This document shows, in pieces, positions 1 to 9,544 of a stretch of DNA of 64,000 nt. Below the pieces are notes generated by a model that had not been told where the DNA came from, made no database searches, and worked only from the letters and a program-made list of their open reading frames with translations. Every line of letters begins with the position of its first letter. The first letter of the stretch is position 1. Source of the stretch: Ectothiorhodosinus mongolicus (GTDB lineage: Bacteria > Pseudomonadota > Gammaproteobacteria > Ectothiorhodospirales > Ectothiorhodospiraceae); the NCBI RefSeq assembly GCF_022406875.1, contig NZ_CP023018.1, forward strand, positions 221,575-285,574, given 5' to 3'. A program made the position numbers and the translations under genes.

Positions 1-19
1 TCCAACGCAAGGGGCGCAT
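1..19 (-). CDS. rseB: Probable start of rseB (sigma-E regulatory protein), only six codons visible
   Basis: An ATG at 17-19 on the minus strand lies 4 nt after the rseA stop codon and reads M-R-P-L-R-W before the window ends. In gammaproteobacteria rseB (mucB), encoding the periplasmic protein that protects RseA from proteolysis, usually follows rseA. The assignment rests on position alone. Confidence 0.4.
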
Positions 20-23
20 CAAC

Positions 24-665
24 TCAGTTACCACCGGAAACGGGCACGCCCACAGAAACCGCTACCGGCGCCCGACCCATCGTTGACTCGGCATGGTTTT
101 GCATGTAGCGATTGATAAGCTGATGATTGATATCGATGCCTCCCGAAGTCAGCGTTGGTTGCGTCAGCGGCGAATACTGCGGGCTGGCCCACGCTGGCGA
201 CTCCTGTCCCAGCCAAGGCAACTGACCTGCTGGCGCACTGGCCACTGGCTGCGCAGCGGCACTGGGTGCGCTGGTTGCGGGCTGCGTCGTTGGCGCGGTG
301 GCGACCACCGGGCTCAAATCGGGCCCCACAGAGGTGGTGGTGAACTGCACACCCACTAAGATGGCCAAGGCAACGCCGGCGGCCACACCGATCCCGCCCA
401 CGGCCTTTAAAGGACGGCGCTGGCGCACCCAAAATGGCGCCTTCTCCAGCGGCTCATCAGCCATGGCGGCCTGAATCCGCGCAGACAGATCGGTATCGGC
501 CTGCCAGCGTGCGCCGCGCATCACATCACCCATGAGATGATAGCGGCTGTAACGCCCGCGTAGCTCGGCATCATGCTGCAACTCATCCATGAGCCGACGC
601 TGCTCAAAAGCCCCAGCCTCTCCGTCTATCAGGGCTGACAACCGTTCCTCTTTGGATACACTCAT
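24..665 (-). CDS. rseA: Anti-sigma-E factor RseA/MucA
   Basis: Inner-membrane anti-sigma factor that holds sigma-E inactive until envelope stress triggers its proteolysis. The N-terminal half (about residues 5-70) has the RseA cytoplasmic pattern, with a K-E-E-R-L-S-A-L-I-D-G-E-A start and a R-G-R-Y-S-R-Y-H-L-M-G-D segment that resembles the sigma-binding part of RseA and MucA. One hydrophobic helix at about 88-110 is the membrane span. The remainder is a periplasmic tail rich in Pro, Ala and Thr. The length of 213 aa is normal for the family. It starts 21 nt after the rpoE stop, so the two are surely co-transcribed. The periplasmic tail is the least conserved part. Confidence 0.93.
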   Translation of the reverse strand: MSVSKEERLSALIDGEAGAFEQRRLMDELQHDAELRGRYSRYHLMGDVMRGARWQADTDLSARIQAAMADEPLEKAPFWVRQRRPLKAVGGIGVAAGVALAILVGVQFTTTSVGPDLSPVVATAPTTQPATSAPSAAAQPVASAPAGQLPWLGQESPAWASPQYSPLTQPTLTSGGIDINHQLINRYMQNHAESTMGRAPVAVSVGVPVSGGN

Positions 666-686
666 ACGCTTCTCACTTTCTGAACA

Positions 687-1262
687 TTAGCTCAGCAAAG
701 GCTGTAACACTTTATCAATGGCTTCTCGAGCACGAAAAATACGCGAACGCACCGTGCCAATGGGGCACTCCATAGTTTGCGCAATCTCCTCATAGCTCAA
801 ACCCTCGAGTTCTCGCAGGGTAATCGCCACCCGTAAATCCTCGGGCAAGCGCGCGATCACATCCTGCACGGCCTGACTTATTTCCTCAGACAGCAATTCC
901 CCTTCCGGGGTTGCATAATCTTTTAACGCGGATTCGCCGCCCATCTGTTCCGCATCCTGCGCATCCACCCCATAATCAGGCGTACGCCGGCCTTCTGAGA
1001 CCAGATAGTTTTTAGCGGTGTTGATCGCAATGCGGTACAGCCAAGTATAAAACTGGCTCTCACCACGGAAGCGGGCAATGCCCCGGTAGGCCTTAATAAA
1101 GGCTTCTTGGGTCACATCCATGGCCGTGGCCTGATCACGCACATAGCGTGACACGAGGTTGACGATCCGATGCTGGTATTTGAGCACCAGGAGGTCGAAA
1201 GCCGCTTTATTGCCTGCTTGCACACTTCTGACCAACTCCTCATCACTTGCCTTGTTGCCCAT
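687..1262 (-). CDS. rpoE: RNA polymerase sigma factor RpoE/AlgU (sigma-E, ECF family)
   Basis: Extracytoplasmic-function sigma factor for the envelope stress response. Region 2 (about residues 25-90) contains D-V-T-Q-E-A-F-I-K-A-Y-R and the core-binding and -10-reading helix with F-Y-T-W-L-Y-R-I-A-I-N. Region 4 (about 135-186) holds the -35-reading helix-turn-helix with L-S-Y-E-E-I-A-Q and G-T-V-R-S-R-I-F-R-A-R. The length of 191 aa matches E. coli RpoE. It heads the rpoE-rseA-(rseB) operon and is divergent from nadB, the same arrangement as in E. coli. Autoregulation by sigma-E is expected from the family, but I could not find a convincing GAACTT/TCTGA promoter pair upstream. Confidence 0.96.
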   Translation of the reverse strand: MGNKASDEELVRSVQAGNKAAFDLLVLKYQHRIVNLVSRYVRDQATAMDVTQEAFIKAYRGIARFRGESQFYTWLYRIAINTAKNYLVSEGRRTPDYGVDAQDAEQMGGESALKDYATPEGELLSEEISQAVQDVIARLPEDLRVAITLRELEGLSYEEIAQTMECPIGTVRSRIFRAREAIDKVLQPLLS

Positions 1263-1370
1263 TCGGGCTATCCCCCTTTAAGGAGCGCTTCCCCTTGCTC
1301 CAGTGTGATGGACAGTGACTGCCTGAATTGGTTCGGGTGTTGATACAAAAATCGCCCCCAACATAACCCA

Positions 1371-1386
1371 AGGCATCAGAATGCCT
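1371..1386. promoter_or_regulatory. Small perfect inverted repeat between rpoE and nadB
   Basis: AGGCAT-CAGA-ATGCCT gives a 6-bp palindrome with a 4-nt spacer, 24 bp before the nadB start in the 147-bp divergent intergenic region. It may be an operator, or a short hairpin in the nadB leader. No regulator can be named from the sequence. Confidence 0.35.
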
Positions 1387-1409
1387 CAAGTTGCATTACA
1401 CTGGCGGGC

Positions 1410-3032
1410 ATGACGACACACTCCTCCCCGCGCAACACCACCCACGGCGATGTTTTGATCATCGGCAGTGGGGCGGCCGGCCTGACCTTGGCGCTGCATT
1501 TAGCCGAGACGCAACAAGTCATGGTGCTGAGCAAAGGCCCGATCACAGAAGGCAGCACCCGCTATGCCCAGGGCGGCATCTCCGCGGTATTGGATCAACA
1601 AGACTCACTGGATGCACATGTACGCGACACCCTGACCGCGGGCGGCGGGCTATGCGATGAGCCGGCCGTGCGTTTTGCCGTCGATGCCGGGCCTGCAGCG
1701 ATTGCCTGGCTGCTGGATATGGGCGTGCCATTCACCCAAGAGACCAATGCCGAAGGCAAGGTGCAGCTGCATCTAACGCGCGAGGGTGGCCACAGCCATC
1801 GGCGCGTGGTGCATGCCGCTGACGCCACCGGTGAGGCTGTGGAAAACACCTTGGTGCAGCGCGTCCGCCAGCACCCCAATATCCGCCTATTTGAACACCA
1901 TATCGCCGTGGATCTCATCACCACCGAAAAGATGGGCCTGAGCGAGAACCGCTGTGCGGGCGCCTACGTGCTGGATTTAGAGGCGCAGCGGGTCGATGTG
2001 TTTGCCGCACCCGCCGTGGTGCTCGCCACCGGCGGTGCCAGTAAAGCCTATCTCTACAGCAGCAATCCCGATGGCGCCACCGGTGATGGCATTGCCATGG
2101 CTTGGCGGGCGGGCTGTCGCATCGGCAATATGGAATTCATGCAGTTCCACCCCACCTGTTTGTACCACCCCAAAGCCAAGTCTTTTCTCATCTCTGAGGC
2201 GGTGCGTGGTGAAGGCGGCCGCTTGTTGCGCCCCGATGGCACGCGCTTTATGCCCGAGTTTGATGAACGCGATGAGCTCGCCCCGCGCGATATCGTCGCC
2301 CGTGCCATTGATCATGAGATGAAGCGACTGGGCGCCGAGTGCATGTATTTGGACATCTCCCACAAACCGGCGGAGTTTATTCAGCAGCACTTCCCAATGA
2401 TTTATCAACGCTGCCTGGACTATGGCTTTGATATGACCCAAGAGCCGCTGCCGGTGGTGCCCGCGGCGCATTACACCTGCGGCGGCATCGCTACCGACTT
2501 GCATGCGCGCACCGACTTGCCAGGGCTTTACGCCGTCGGTGAAGTCGCCTACACCGGCCTGCATGGCGCCAATCGCATGGCCAGCAACTCACTGCTGGAG
2601 TGCCTGGTGTTCGCTCGAGCCGCAGCAGAGCATATCAGTGCGCATCCGCCAGCGCCTCTGCCCAAAACCACAATCCCGCCCTGGGACGAAAGCCGCGTCA
2701 CCGATTCCGATGAAGAGGTGGTGGTGTCCCATAACTGGGATGAGCTGCGCCGTTTTATGTGGGACTATGTGGGCATTGTGCGCAGCACCAAACGGCTGCA
2801 ACGGGCTTTGCGCCGCGTCGAGCTGCTGCGCGGCGAAATTCATGAGTACTATAGCCACTTTCGCATCAGCAATGACCTTCTGGAGCTGCGCAATCTGGCT
2901 GTGGTGGCGGAGATCATCATCCGCAGCGCGCTCAGCCGCCAAGAAAGCCGCGGCCTGCATTACACCCTGGATTACCCCAAGCCCGACCCCGCTTTGGACG
3001 GCATCCCGACCCTGCTAAAGATCACACCTTAA
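1410..3032 (+). CDS. nadB: L-aspartate oxidase NadB
   Basis: FAD enzyme that oxidises L-aspartate to iminoaspartate, the first step of de novo NAD synthesis. The dinucleotide-binding motif G-S-G-A-A-G is at residues 19-24, after a beta strand V-L-I-I. Other family hallmarks include S-T-R-Y-A-Q-G-G-I (substrate loop), [15 protein letters not shown] and the C-terminal helical domain with S-R-Q-E-S-R-G-L-H. The length of 540 aa equals the E. coli enzyme. It is divergent from rpoE, and its 3' end overlaps the convergent orn gene by 11 bp. nadA and nadC are not in the window. The ribosome site before the ATG is weak (GGCGGG). Confidence 0.97.
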   Translation: MTTHSSPRNTTHGDVLIIGSGAAGLTLALHLAETQQVMVLSKGPITEGSTRYAQGGISAVLDQQDSLDAHVRDTLTAGGGLCDEPAVRFAVDAGPAAIAWLLDMGVPFTQETNAEGKVQLHLTREGGHSHRRVVHAADATGEAVENTLVQRVRQHPNIRLFEHHIAVDLITTEKMGLSENRCAGAYVLDLEAQRVDVFAAPAVVLATGGASKAYLYSSNPDGATGDGIAMAWRAGCRIGNMEFMQFHPTCLYHPKAKSFLISEAVRGEGGRLLRPDGTRFMPEFDERDELAPRDIVARAIDHEMKRLGAECMYLDISHKPAEFIQQHFPMIYQRCLDYGFDMTQEPLPVVPAAHYTCGGIATDLHARTDLPGLYAVGEVAYTGLHGANRMASNSLLECLVFARAAAEHISAHPPAPLPKTTIPPWDESRVTDSDEEVVVSHNWDELRRFMWDYVGIVRSTKRLQRALRRVELLRGEIHEYYSHFRISNDLLELRNLAVVAEIIIRSALSRQESRGLHYTLDYPKPDPALDGIPTLLKITP

Positions 3033-3570
3033 GCAAAAACTCACGGTAGTGACGCAGCTCAGCGATGGAGTCGCGGATATCGGCTAGCGCCTCATGCCGG
3101 CTGTCTTTTTCCACACTGGCCACGACATTGGGCGCCCAGCGCTTGGCCAGCTCTTTCAGCGTACTCACATCAATACTGCGGTAATGGAAGAAGGCCTCCA
3201 GCTCAGGCATGCAGCGCGCTAAAAAGCGCCGATCCTGGCAAATACTGTTGCCGCACATGGGTGAGACATGCGGCGGTACATATTGCTGAAGAAACTGAAT
3301 GGTGGCTTGCTCGGCGTCAACTTCGGTGAACACGCTCTCGCGCACTCGCTGAATCAATCCGGACTGACCATGGGTGTTCTGATTCCATTCATCCATAGAA
3401 TCCAGCACTTCGTCGCTTTGATGCACTGCCATCACCGGCCCTTCTGCCAAGATGTTTAAGGCTTTATCGGTGACGATGGTGGCGATCTCAATAATATAGT
3501 CCGACTGGGGATCCAAACCCGTCATCTCCAGATCAATCCATACCAAGTTTTCAGCATGCATGGCCATCAT
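3022..3570 (-). CDS. orn: Oligoribonuclease Orn
   Basis: 3'-5' exoribonuclease that degrades very short RNAs, including pGpG from c-di-GMP breakdown. DEDDh-family residues are visible: D13 and E15 in I-D-L-E-M-T-G-L, the central G-N-S-I-x-Q-D-R-R-F, and the C-terminal [10 protein letters not shown] with the catalytic His and Asp. The 182-residue length and near-continuous likeness to E. coli Orn make this secure. M4 (position 3561) is an alternative start. It converges on nadB with an 11-bp overlap of the coding ends and is divergent from phhB across a short gap. Confidence 0.97.
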   Translation of the reverse strand: MMAMHAENLVWIDLEMTGLDPQSDYIIEIATIVTDKALNILAEGPVMAVHQSDEVLDSMDEWNQNTHGQSGLIQRVRESVFTEVDAEQATIQFLQQYVPPHVSPMCGNSICQDRRFLARCMPELEAFFHYRSIDVSTLKELAKRWAPNVVASVEKDSRHEALADIRDSIAELRHYREFLLKV

Positions 3571-3664
3571 TGGAATCCTTGCTTTTGGTGGCGAAAATCG
3601 CGATCGACCTCGCTTTAACGGTACAGTCTACACGTTCAACACGCCAAAACTTTGGAGTTTGCTC

Positions 3665-4012
3665 ATGTCTGATGATCTTAGCACCCGCCACTGCAAAGCC
3701 TGTGAAGGACTCGCCGGACCTGTGTCCTCCACCGAAATCGCGAAGCTCAAACAAGGGCTGCATGCCGATTGGGAAATTGATGCCGAGAGCAAAAGTATCA
3801 GCCGGCGCTTCCGCTTTTCGGATTATTACCGCACTATAGCGTTTGTGAATGCTGTCGCCTTCATCGCTCATGTCGAGGATCATCATCCCGATCTGAGCGT
3901 AGGGTATAGTCAGTGTCATGTTGTTTGGTCCACCCATGCTGTGGGTGGTCTGTCGGAAAACGATTTTATTTGTGCCGCTAAGGTGGATGCGTTGGTTCAA
4001 ACGGATGAGTAG
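3665..4012 (+). CDS. phhB: Pterin-4a-carbinolamine dehydratase
   Basis: Dehydrates 4a-hydroxytetrahydrobiopterin and so regenerates the pterin cofactor used by phenylalanine hydroxylase. In bacteria without that enzyme it may act in folate or molybdopterin metabolism. The 115-residue protein carries the family signature E-D-H-H-P-D-L (71-77), followed by a W-S-T-H-A-x-G-G-L strand and helix. The reading frame is open further upstream, but the ATG at 3665 gives the family's usual N-terminus (M-S-D-D-L). Its TAG stop overlaps the GTG start of rsgA by one base, so the two are translationally coupled. phhA is not in the window. Confidence 0.9.
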   Translation: MSDDLSTRHCKACEGLAGPVSSTEIAKLKQGLHADWEIDAESKSISRRFRFSDYYRTIAFVNAVAFIAHVEDHHPDLSVGYSQCHVVWSTHAVGGLSENDFICAAKVDALVQTDE

Positions 4013-4899
4013 TGTTTAATCATTCGCGCCAAGGCCGTATCGTTCGGCGTTTTGGGGCTCGTCTGCTGGTTGAAGACGAGGCCGGTGCGGTGGTGGCTTG
4101 CGTCACACGCCGGCGTCTAGACGACGCCGTCTGTAATGATGCGGTGCTGTGGGAGCCTCAAGGTGATGCCTCAGCCGATGGGGTGGTCACCGAAGTCTTG
4201 CCGCGCACCAATTTGCTGGAGCGCGTTGATAGCCGCGGTCAGCCCAAGCGCGTAGCTGCCAATATCGATCAACTGGTGATTGTCTGCGGGGTTGAACCCG
4301 AGCTGAACGCCGGCCTCATTGATCAGTACTTGGTGGCCGCCGAAAATCTTCCGGCACGAGCCATCATTGTCTACAACAAAATCGATCTGCTGCCGGATTT
4401 GCAACTGCCCGCGGCGCTCGGAGACTACCCACCTTTGGGCTATCCGTTATTGCTGGTCAGCACGAAAACCGGCTTTGGCATGGATCTGCTGCTGCTTGAA
4501 CTCAGCAAAGGCACCAGCGTCTTGGTCGGCCAATCGGGTGTGGGGAAATCCTCGCTGGTGAAAACTCTACTGCCCGATTTAGACATCCGCATTGGTGCGC
4601 TGTCGACGATGGGCGGTGAAGGCGGGCGTCATACCACCAGCCACACCACCCGCTATGCCCTGCCTGGCGGCGGCCATCTGATTGATTCTCCGGGCGTGCG
4701 GGATTTTGCGCCGGGAGCATTGAGCGTGGCGCAGCTCACTCGCGGCTTTGTCGAGATCGGCCAAATCAGCAGTGAGTGCCGCTTTCATAATTGCACGCAC
4801 CGCATTGAGCCCGGCTGCGCGGTGATGCAAGCAGCGGTCGCTGATGGCATCAGCCAACGGCGCTACGAGAGCTATTTAAGCCTACTGACCTCCGCCTAG
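4012..4899 (+). CDS. rsgA: Ribosome small-subunit GTPase RsgA (YjeQ)
   Basis: Late 30S assembly GTPase that helps release RbfA and check the decoding centre. It shows the circularly permuted order typical of the family: N-K-I-D (G4, residues 122-125) comes before G-Q-S-G-V-G-K-S-S (G1, 173-181) and D-S-P-G (G3, 225-228). An OB-fold precedes them, and a C-terminal zinc motif follows with C256, C261, H263 and C269 at the same spacing as in E. coli. At 295 aa it lacks the roughly 50-residue N-terminal extension of the E. coli protein. The start is GTG, overlapping the phhB stop. The last 18 bp overlap the convergent HIT gene. Confidence 0.95.
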   Translation: MFNHSRQGRIVRRFGARLLVEDEAGAVVACVTRRRLDDAVCNDAVLWEPQGDASADGVVTEVLPRTNLLERVDSRGQPKRVAANIDQLVIVCGVEPELNAGLIDQYLVAAENLPARAIIVYNKIDLLPDLQLPAALGDYPPLGYPLLLVSTKTGFGMDLLLLELSKGTSVLVGQSGVGKSSLVKTLLPDLDIRIGALSTMGGEGGRHTTSHTTRYALPGGGHLIDSPGVRDFAPGALSVAQLTRGFVEIGQISSECRFHNCTHRIEPGCAVMQAAVADGISQRRYESYLSLLTSA

Positions 4900-5241
4900 G
4901 CCGTGGGCGCCGGTGAGGCGCTGACCGCCCAGGACATGGGCGTGCACGTGATACACCACCTGCCCGCCATACTCATTACAGTTGATCACCACGCGATAGC
5001 CTTCATCAGCCAGCCCCTGTTCGCGCGCCAAGTTCGCCGTGGCCCTCAACAAATGCCCGGCCAAGGCGTTTTCCTCGGCGGTGAAATCATTCAGCGTGGC
5101 GATGTGTTTGCGCGGAATCACCAAGGCATGAAATGCCGCCACCGGGTTGATGTCGCGAAAGGCGATGACATGCTCGTCTTCATAGAGCTTTTCGGCCGGC
5201 AACTCACCGTTGACGATACGACAAAAAATACAATCGCTCAT
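4882..5241 (-). CDS. HIT-family nucleotide hydrolase (HinT-like)
   Basis: Histidine-triad purine nucleoside phosphoramidase, cytoplasmic. The C-terminal active-site motif H-V-H-A-H-V is intact, and the N-terminus M-S-D-C-I-F-C-R-I with D-I-N-P-V-A and H-x-L-V-I-P-R-K-H is classic HinT. The ATG at 5241 gives the usual 119-residue protein. The frame is open far upstream, but that part is the recR gene read out of frame. It lies 16 bp after recR as the last gene of the dnaX-ybaB-recR run, and its 3' end overlaps rsgA by 18 bp. Confidence 0.93.
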   Translation of the reverse strand: MSDCIFCRIVNGELPAEKLYEDEHVIAFRDINPVAAFHALVIPRKHIATLNDFTAEENALAGHLLRATANLAREQGLADEGYRVVINCNEYGGQVVYHVHAHVLGGQRLTGAHGLGGGQ

Positions 5242-5257
5242 GCATCCTCCTGGCTGA

Positions 5258-5854
5258 TCAGTAATCGCGGCGGCTGGCAAAAGCATGCGACAGCGTACCG
5301 CGGTCGACAAACTCCAAATCGCCGCCCAAAGGCACGCCGTGGGCGATGCGCGTGCTGCGAATCCCCCGCTGACGCGCCAATTCATGAATGTAATGGGCGG
5401 TGACCTCGCCCTCAACCGTCGTGCCCATGGCCAAGATAAGCTCATCGATTTCACCGGCATCGAGCCGCTGCTCGAGCTGATCGAGCCCCAACTCTTCGGG
5501 GCCAATACCATCCAGCGGCGACAATTGCCCCAACAGCACATGGTAGCGGCCGCGAAAACCCGTGGCCTGATCGATGGCCAGCACATCAGCCGGCGTTTCG
5601 ACCACGCAAAGACTGCGCGGGTCACGGCTGGCATCGCTGCAAATGCCGCAGACATCGTGCTCGGTCAGTGTGCGGCAGATGCGGCAATGGCCAATACGCT
5701 CCACCGCCTCACCAAGCACCAAACCCAAGCGCCGTGCGCCCTCACGGTCACGCTCCAAAACGTGCAAAGCCATGCGCTGCGCGGACTTGGGGCCGACACC
5801 CGGCAAGCAGCGCAGGGCGTCCACTAAGGCATCAAGCAAGGGGCTACCAGACAT
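5258..5854 (-). CDS. recR: Recombination mediator RecR
   Basis: Acts with RecF and RecO to load RecA onto SSB-coated gaps. Visible features are the N-terminal helix-hairpin-helix L-P-G-V-G-P-K-S-A, a four-cysteine zinc site (C57, C60, C69, C72) and the Toprim domain beginning [11 protein letters not shown]-terminal G-G-D-L-E-F-V-D segment completes the family pattern. The length of 198 aa is standard. Order dnaX-ybaB-recR is the conserved gammaproteobacterial arrangement. Confidence 0.97.
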   Translation of the reverse strand: MSGSPLLDALVDALRCLPGVGPKSAQRMALHVLERDREGARRLGLVLGEAVERIGHCRICRTLTEHDVCGICSDASRDPRSLCVVETPADVLAIDQATGFRGRYHVLLGQLSPLDGIGPEELGLDQLEQRLDAGEIDELILAMGTTVEGEVTAHYIHELARQRGIRSTRIAHGVPLGGDLEFVDRGTLSHAFASRRDY

Positions 5855-5906
5855 GAATAACCTTGGCGCGGGCTAGAAGCGGGTGGAGAGCAGGCGCAAA
5901 GCGATC

Positions 5907-6233
5907 TTAGAACGGCATCTTAAAGCCGGGCGGCAAACCCATGCCCTGGGTGACGCCGCTCAAATGATCGCGGGTCATGTCTTCGACCTTTTGCACGGCG
6001 TCGTTAATGGCCGCTGCCAGCAAGTCCTCAAGCATATCGCGGTCTTCTTCAAAGACGCTGGGATCCACTTTCACGCCGCTGACGCCATGTTTGCCATTCA
6101 TCACCACGTTGACCATGCCGCCGCCGGCGCTGCCGGTGACTTCCATTTCCGCTAGCTCGGCCTGAGCCTTGGCCATGTCTTCCTGCATTTTCTGGGCCTG
6201 CTTCATGATATTACCAAGACCACCCTTCAACAT
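5907..6233 (-). CDS. ybaB: Nucleoid-associated protein YbaB/EbfC
   Basis: Small dimeric DNA-binding protein of 108 aa. It starts [17 protein letters not shown], with a long charged helix and the family's G-x-V-x-V-x-M-N-G-K-H segment. It lies between dnaX and recR, 52 bp upstream of recR and 56 bp downstream of dnaX, as in most gammaproteobacteria. Confidence 0.95.
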   Translation of the reverse strand: MLKGGLGNIMKQAQKMQEDMAKAQAELAEMEVTGSAGGGMVNVVMNGKHGVSGVKVDPSVFEEDRDMLEDLLAAAINDAVQKVEDMTRDHLSGVTQGMGLPPGFKMPF

Positions 6234-6289
6234 CGGACTTCCCCCTATCGAAATAAGAACTTCGGATCATAAATCATTATGCCGGTGCG

Positions 6290-7933
6290 TTAATGCTCCG
6301 CCGGCGACTCATCCACGGGTCGAATACTGCCCGGGATTACCTCAGCGCCAAAGGCTTCGCCCAACGCCTGCGTCATGGGATCAGCGGCAATGGCCGCCTC
6401 GGCTTCTTGCTGTTTGGCATCACTGGCTTGCTGCTGGAGGACCGCAGGGGTCACCACCTCCGCCTCTCCCAGCTTAATGACCACGCGCAGCTCCTCGCCA
6501 TAGGCTTTCTTGACCGCGGCCTCTAGGCGCTGCACCGCGTTGGGCGTCTTTAGGCTTTCATGCTGCGGTGCCAAGCCCAGCACCCACTGCGTCTCGCTGC
6601 GCTCCAGCAGCGCACAATTCTGTGCCAGCTGCGCCGCCATGCCCGCCAGCCCCAGCTCCGCCACCACCGCCGACCAATCCGCATCAGCGGGTGGCGCCAC
6701 CGCGTTTGCGGTTGGGCTGGCTTGGGTTGCCACTGACGCCGTTTCGGCTGAAGCACCTGACTTTGACCGAGGTGGCGCTGACGGACTTGGTGACGCTGCC
6801 TGAGCCGGTGACAATGCGGCTGCCGCCGCCGAGGACGCAGTCACTGCAGCTCTCCGATCGAAGGCGAGCATGCGCAGCAGCAGCATCTCGAGGCCGCTGC
6901 GCGGGTCGGGCGCCCACACGAAGTCACGGCGGCCGTGAATGGCGATTTGGTAATACAACTGCACATGTTCGGGACTGAGCTGGCCGGCCAAATCCTGCAA
7001 TAGCTCGGTATCCTCGGATAACGACTCGGCCACCTCCGGCACCTGCTGCACCAAAGCGACCTGATGCAGCAAAGTGGTCAAATCCGTCAGTACTGAGGCG
7101 TAATCCGGTGCCTGCGTATCGAGCTCAGCGACCACCGCCAGCATCGCCCGCGCATCCGCATCCGCCACCGCGCGCAATAAACCGCCTAGATGCGCCCGCG
7201 AAATCCCACCCAGCATGTCATTCACGGTATCCGCCGCCACCGACCCGCCGCCAAAGCCAATCGCCTGATCCAACAGACTCAAAGCATCACGCATGCTGCC
7301 ATGAGCGGCGCGTGCCAGCTGGCCCAAAGCCTCTGGCTCACAGGCAATCGACTCTTGCTCTAAGACATAAGCCAAATGCTGCGCAATCAAATCCGTGGGC
7401 ATCGCCTTAAGATTGAACTGCAAACACCGCGACAAGATTGTCACCGGCAGCTTTTGCCGATCGGTAGTCGCCAACAAGAACTTCACATGTGGCGGCGGCT
7501 CCTCCAAAGTCTTTAACAGCGCATTAAAGCTGTGCGTCGACAGCATATGCACTTCGTCAATCAGATAGATCTTGAAGCGCCCGCGGGTCGGCGCATAGGG
7601 CACATTTTCCAAAAGCTCGCGGGTATCGTCGACGCCCGTACGCGAGGCTGCATCCACCTCAATCAAATCCACAAAGCGTCCGCTGTCGATCTCCTGACAA
7701 GCGCTGCACACCCCACAGGGCGTCGCCGTGATGCCGGTTTCACAGTTCAAACACTTAGCCAGCACGCGTGCAATCGTGGTTTTGCCCACGCCGCGTGTGC
7801 CGGTGAACAAATACGCATGATGCAGGCGATCGTCTTTTAAGGCATTGACCAGCGCCCGCACCACATGCGGCTGACCGACTAATGCCTCGAAATTGCGGGG
7901 CCGCCACTTACGGGCAAGAACCTGATAACTCAT
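6290..7933 (-). CDS. dnaX: DNA polymerase III subunit tau/gamma, DnaX
   Basis: Clamp-loader ATPase that holds the replicase together. Residues 1-220 form the AAA+ core: Walker A G-T-R-G-V-G-K-T (45-52), zinc cysteines C64, C73, C76 and C79, and L-I-D-E-V-H-M-L-S as Walker B. Then come the collar and an Ala/Pro/Ser-rich linker (about 370-430), followed by a C-terminal tau region. The ATG at 7933 gives the canonical M-S-Y-Q-V-L-A-R-K-W. An upstream in-frame ATG at 7972 would run into the SRP RNA gene. I did not see an A-AAA-AAG slippery site, so a programmed frameshift to gamma is not supported here. At 547 aa it is shorter than E. coli tau (643). Confidence 0.95.
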   Translation of the reverse strand: MSYQVLARKWRPRNFEALVGQPHVVRALVNALKDDRLHHAYLFTGTRGVGKTTIARVLAKCLNCETGITATPCGVCSACQEIDSGRFVDLIEVDAASRTGVDDTRELLENVPYAPTRGRFKIYLIDEVHMLSTHSFNALLKTLEEPPPHVKFLLATTDRQKLPVTILSRCLQFNLKAMPTDLIAQHLAYVLEQESIACEPEALGQLARAAHGSMRDALSLLDQAIGFGGGSVAADTVNDMLGGISRAHLGGLLRAVADADARAMLAVVAELDTQAPDYASVLTDLTTLLHQVALVQQVPEVAESLSEDTELLQDLAGQLSPEHVQLYYQIAIHGRRDFVWAPDPRSGLEMLLLRMLAFDRRAAVTASSAAAAALSPAQAASPSPSAPPRSKSGASAETASVATQASPTANAVAPPADADWSAVVAELGLAGMAAQLAQNCALLERSETQWVLGLAPQHESLKTPNAVQRLEAAVKKAYGEELRVVIKLGEAEVVTPAVLQQQASDAKQQEAEAAIAADPMTQALGEAFGAEVIPGSIRPVDESPAEH

Positions 7934-7950
7934 CCAGCTGGCCTGTATAA

Positions 7951-8065
<115 letters not shown>

Positions 8066-8110
8066 ATGACGCAGGTGCGGGACATCAATGCCCCCTTGAA
8101 AACACGAATG

Positions 8111-8140
8111 ATTATGCGGGCTTGGGCTCCAAAGCGTCAA
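8111..8140 (-). promoter_or_regulatory. Sigma-70 promoter for the SRP RNA
   Basis: Minus strand TTGACG (8140-8135), an 18-bp spacer and CATAAT (8116-8111). Initiation would fall near 8104, giving a 5' leader of about 40 nt that would be trimmed off, as E. coli 4.5S RNA is trimmed by RNase P. Confidence 0.55.
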
Positions 8141-8246
8141 CCAAACTCCACGCCAATAATCCCTGCAAGGCTGAGGCCCATCAGTTCTGTGGCGCGCGCA
8201 ACCTGCTACACTCGGCATCTGGTTTTCATCGCCTGATTGCACGCCC

Positions 8247-9488
8247 ATGAGCACATTATCCGCTGACTACCGCCGCCACCCCACGACCCAGGTCCGCATT
8301 GGCCCGGTCACGGTGGGCAGCGACCACCCCGTCACCATCCAATCGATGACCAACACCGACACCGCGGATGATATTCGTACCGTGGTGCAAGTCGCCGAAC
8401 TGGCGCGCGCCGGCTCAGAACTGGTGCGCATCACCGTTAACACCGAAGAAGCCGCTGCGGCGGTCCCCAAGATCCGCGAAAAACTCGATGCCATGGGCCT
8501 TGATGTGCCGCTGGTCGGGGATTTTCACTTCAATGGCCACAAACTGCTGACCAAATATCCCGAATGCGCCGAGGCGCTGGCCAAACTGCGCATCAACCCG
8601 GGCAATGTCGGCCGCGGCAGCAAACGCGATACCCAGTTTGCGCAAATGATCGAGATCGCCTGCCGTTACGATAAACCCATTCGCATTGGCGTCAATTGGG
8701 GCAGCCTGGATCAAGAGCTTCTGGCGCGCATGATGGATGAGAACGCCCAGAACTCCGAGCCACTTACCGCCGACGCGGTGAATCAAGAGGCTCTGATCCA
8801 ATCGGCCCTCGGCAGCGCCGCCCGCGCCGAAGAGATCGGTTTGCCGCATGACCGCATCATTATCTCCTGTAAGGTCAGCGGCGTGCAGCCCCTGATTCGC
8901 GTCTACACCGAACTGGCGCGCCGCTGTGACTACCCGCTGCACTTGGGACTCACCGAGGCCGGCATGGGCGTCAAAGGCATCGTGTCCTCAACCGCCGCCC
9001 TGTCCGTGCTGCTGCAGCAAGGCATTGGCGACACCATCCGCATCTCACTGACCCCGGAACCCGGCGCCTCGCGCACTCAAGAGGTCATCGTCGCCCAAGA
9101 AATCCTGCAAAGCCTCGATGTACGCCGCTTTGCCCCCGCAGTGGTCGCCTGCCCCGGCTGTGGCCGCACCTCCAGCGACTACTTCCAACATCTGGCGCAA
9201 GACATCCAAACGTACATCCGCCACAAAATGCCGGAATGGGCCGAGCAATATCCGGGCGTTGAGGATATGACCGTGGCGGTCATGGGCTGCGTGGTCAACG
9301 GCCCCGGCGAGAGCAAACACGCCAATATCGGCATCAGCCTGCCCGGTACTGGCGAACAACCCGTCGCTCCGGTCTATGAAGATGGCGAGAAAACCGTGAC
9401 TCTCAAGGGCGACCAGATCGCCGAGGAATTCCAAGCCATGGTCGAGCGCTACATCGAGCGCACCTACGGCCAAGCCAAAGCTTCTTAG
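8247..9488 (+). CDS. ispG: 4-hydroxy-3-methylbut-2-enyl diphosphate synthase IspG (GcpE)
   Basis: Iron-sulfur enzyme of the MEP isoprenoid pathway that reduces MEcPP to HMBPP. The [4Fe-4S] ligands are visible as C302 and C305 (C-P-G-C-G-R-T), C348 and E355 (G-C-V-V-N-G-P-G-E). The N-terminal TIM-barrel part has the I-Q-S-M-T-N-T-D-T motif and R-I-N-P-G-N-V-G. At 413 aa it is about 40 residues longer than the E. coli enzyme, mainly in the segment around 150-200 (W-G-S-L-D and following). It is divergent from the SRP RNA gene and followed by tRNA-Val. Confidence 0.96.
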   Translation: MSTLSADYRRHPTTQVRIGPVTVGSDHPVTIQSMTNTDTADDIRTVVQVAELARAGSELVRITVNTEEAAAAVPKIREKLDAMGLDVPLVGDFHFNGHKLLTKYPECAEALAKLRINPGNVGRGSKRDTQFAQMIEIACRYDKPIRIGVNWGSLDQELLARMMDENAQNSEPLTADAVNQEALIQSALGSAARAEEIGLPHDRIIISCKVSGVQPLIRVYTELARRCDYPLHLGLTEAGMGVKGIVSSTAALSVLLQQGIGDTIRISLTPEPGASRTQEVIVAQEILQSLDVRRFAPAVVACPGCGRTSSDYFQHLAQDIQTYIRHKMPEWAEQYPGVEDMTVAVMGCVVNGPGESKHANIGISLPGTGEQPVAPVYEDGEKTVTLKGDQIAEEFQAMVERYIERTYGQAKAS

Positions 9489-9499
9489 CCGCCAAAACA

Positions 9500-9528
9500 T
9501 TGACCCTTTGGGGTCAGATGCCTATACT
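9500..9528 (+). promoter_or_regulatory. Sigma-70 promoter for tRNA-Val (and probably the kdn operon)
   Basis: TTGACC (9500-9505), 17-bp spacer, TATACT (9523-9528), followed by a G+C-rich discriminator CGCGGCTC typical of stringently controlled stable-RNA promoters. The spacer contains a short palindrome, GACCC-TTTG-GGGTC. It sits 12 bp after the ispG stop. Confidence 0.75.
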
Positions 9529-9544
9529 CGCGGCTCTTGAGCTT

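Noticed and set aside
1263-1409. Sigma-E autoregulated promoter upstream of rpoE
   Set aside because: A GCAACTT on the minus strand is close to the -35 element, but no TCTGA-like -10 lies at the right distance. The evidence is too weak to annotate.
5242-5655. N-terminally extended HIT protein starting near 5655
   Set aside because: The extension is recR read in another frame, with an implausible Met/Trp/Cys-rich sequence. The ATG at 5241 gives the normal HinT length.
5285-5827. Plus-strand frame of 180 codons opposite recR
   Set aside because: It lies entirely inside recR, which is certain, and has no recognisable domain.
6290-7933. Programmed frameshift producing the gamma form of DnaX
   Set aside because: I did not see an A-AAA-AAG-type slippery site followed by a hairpin in the expected part of the gene.
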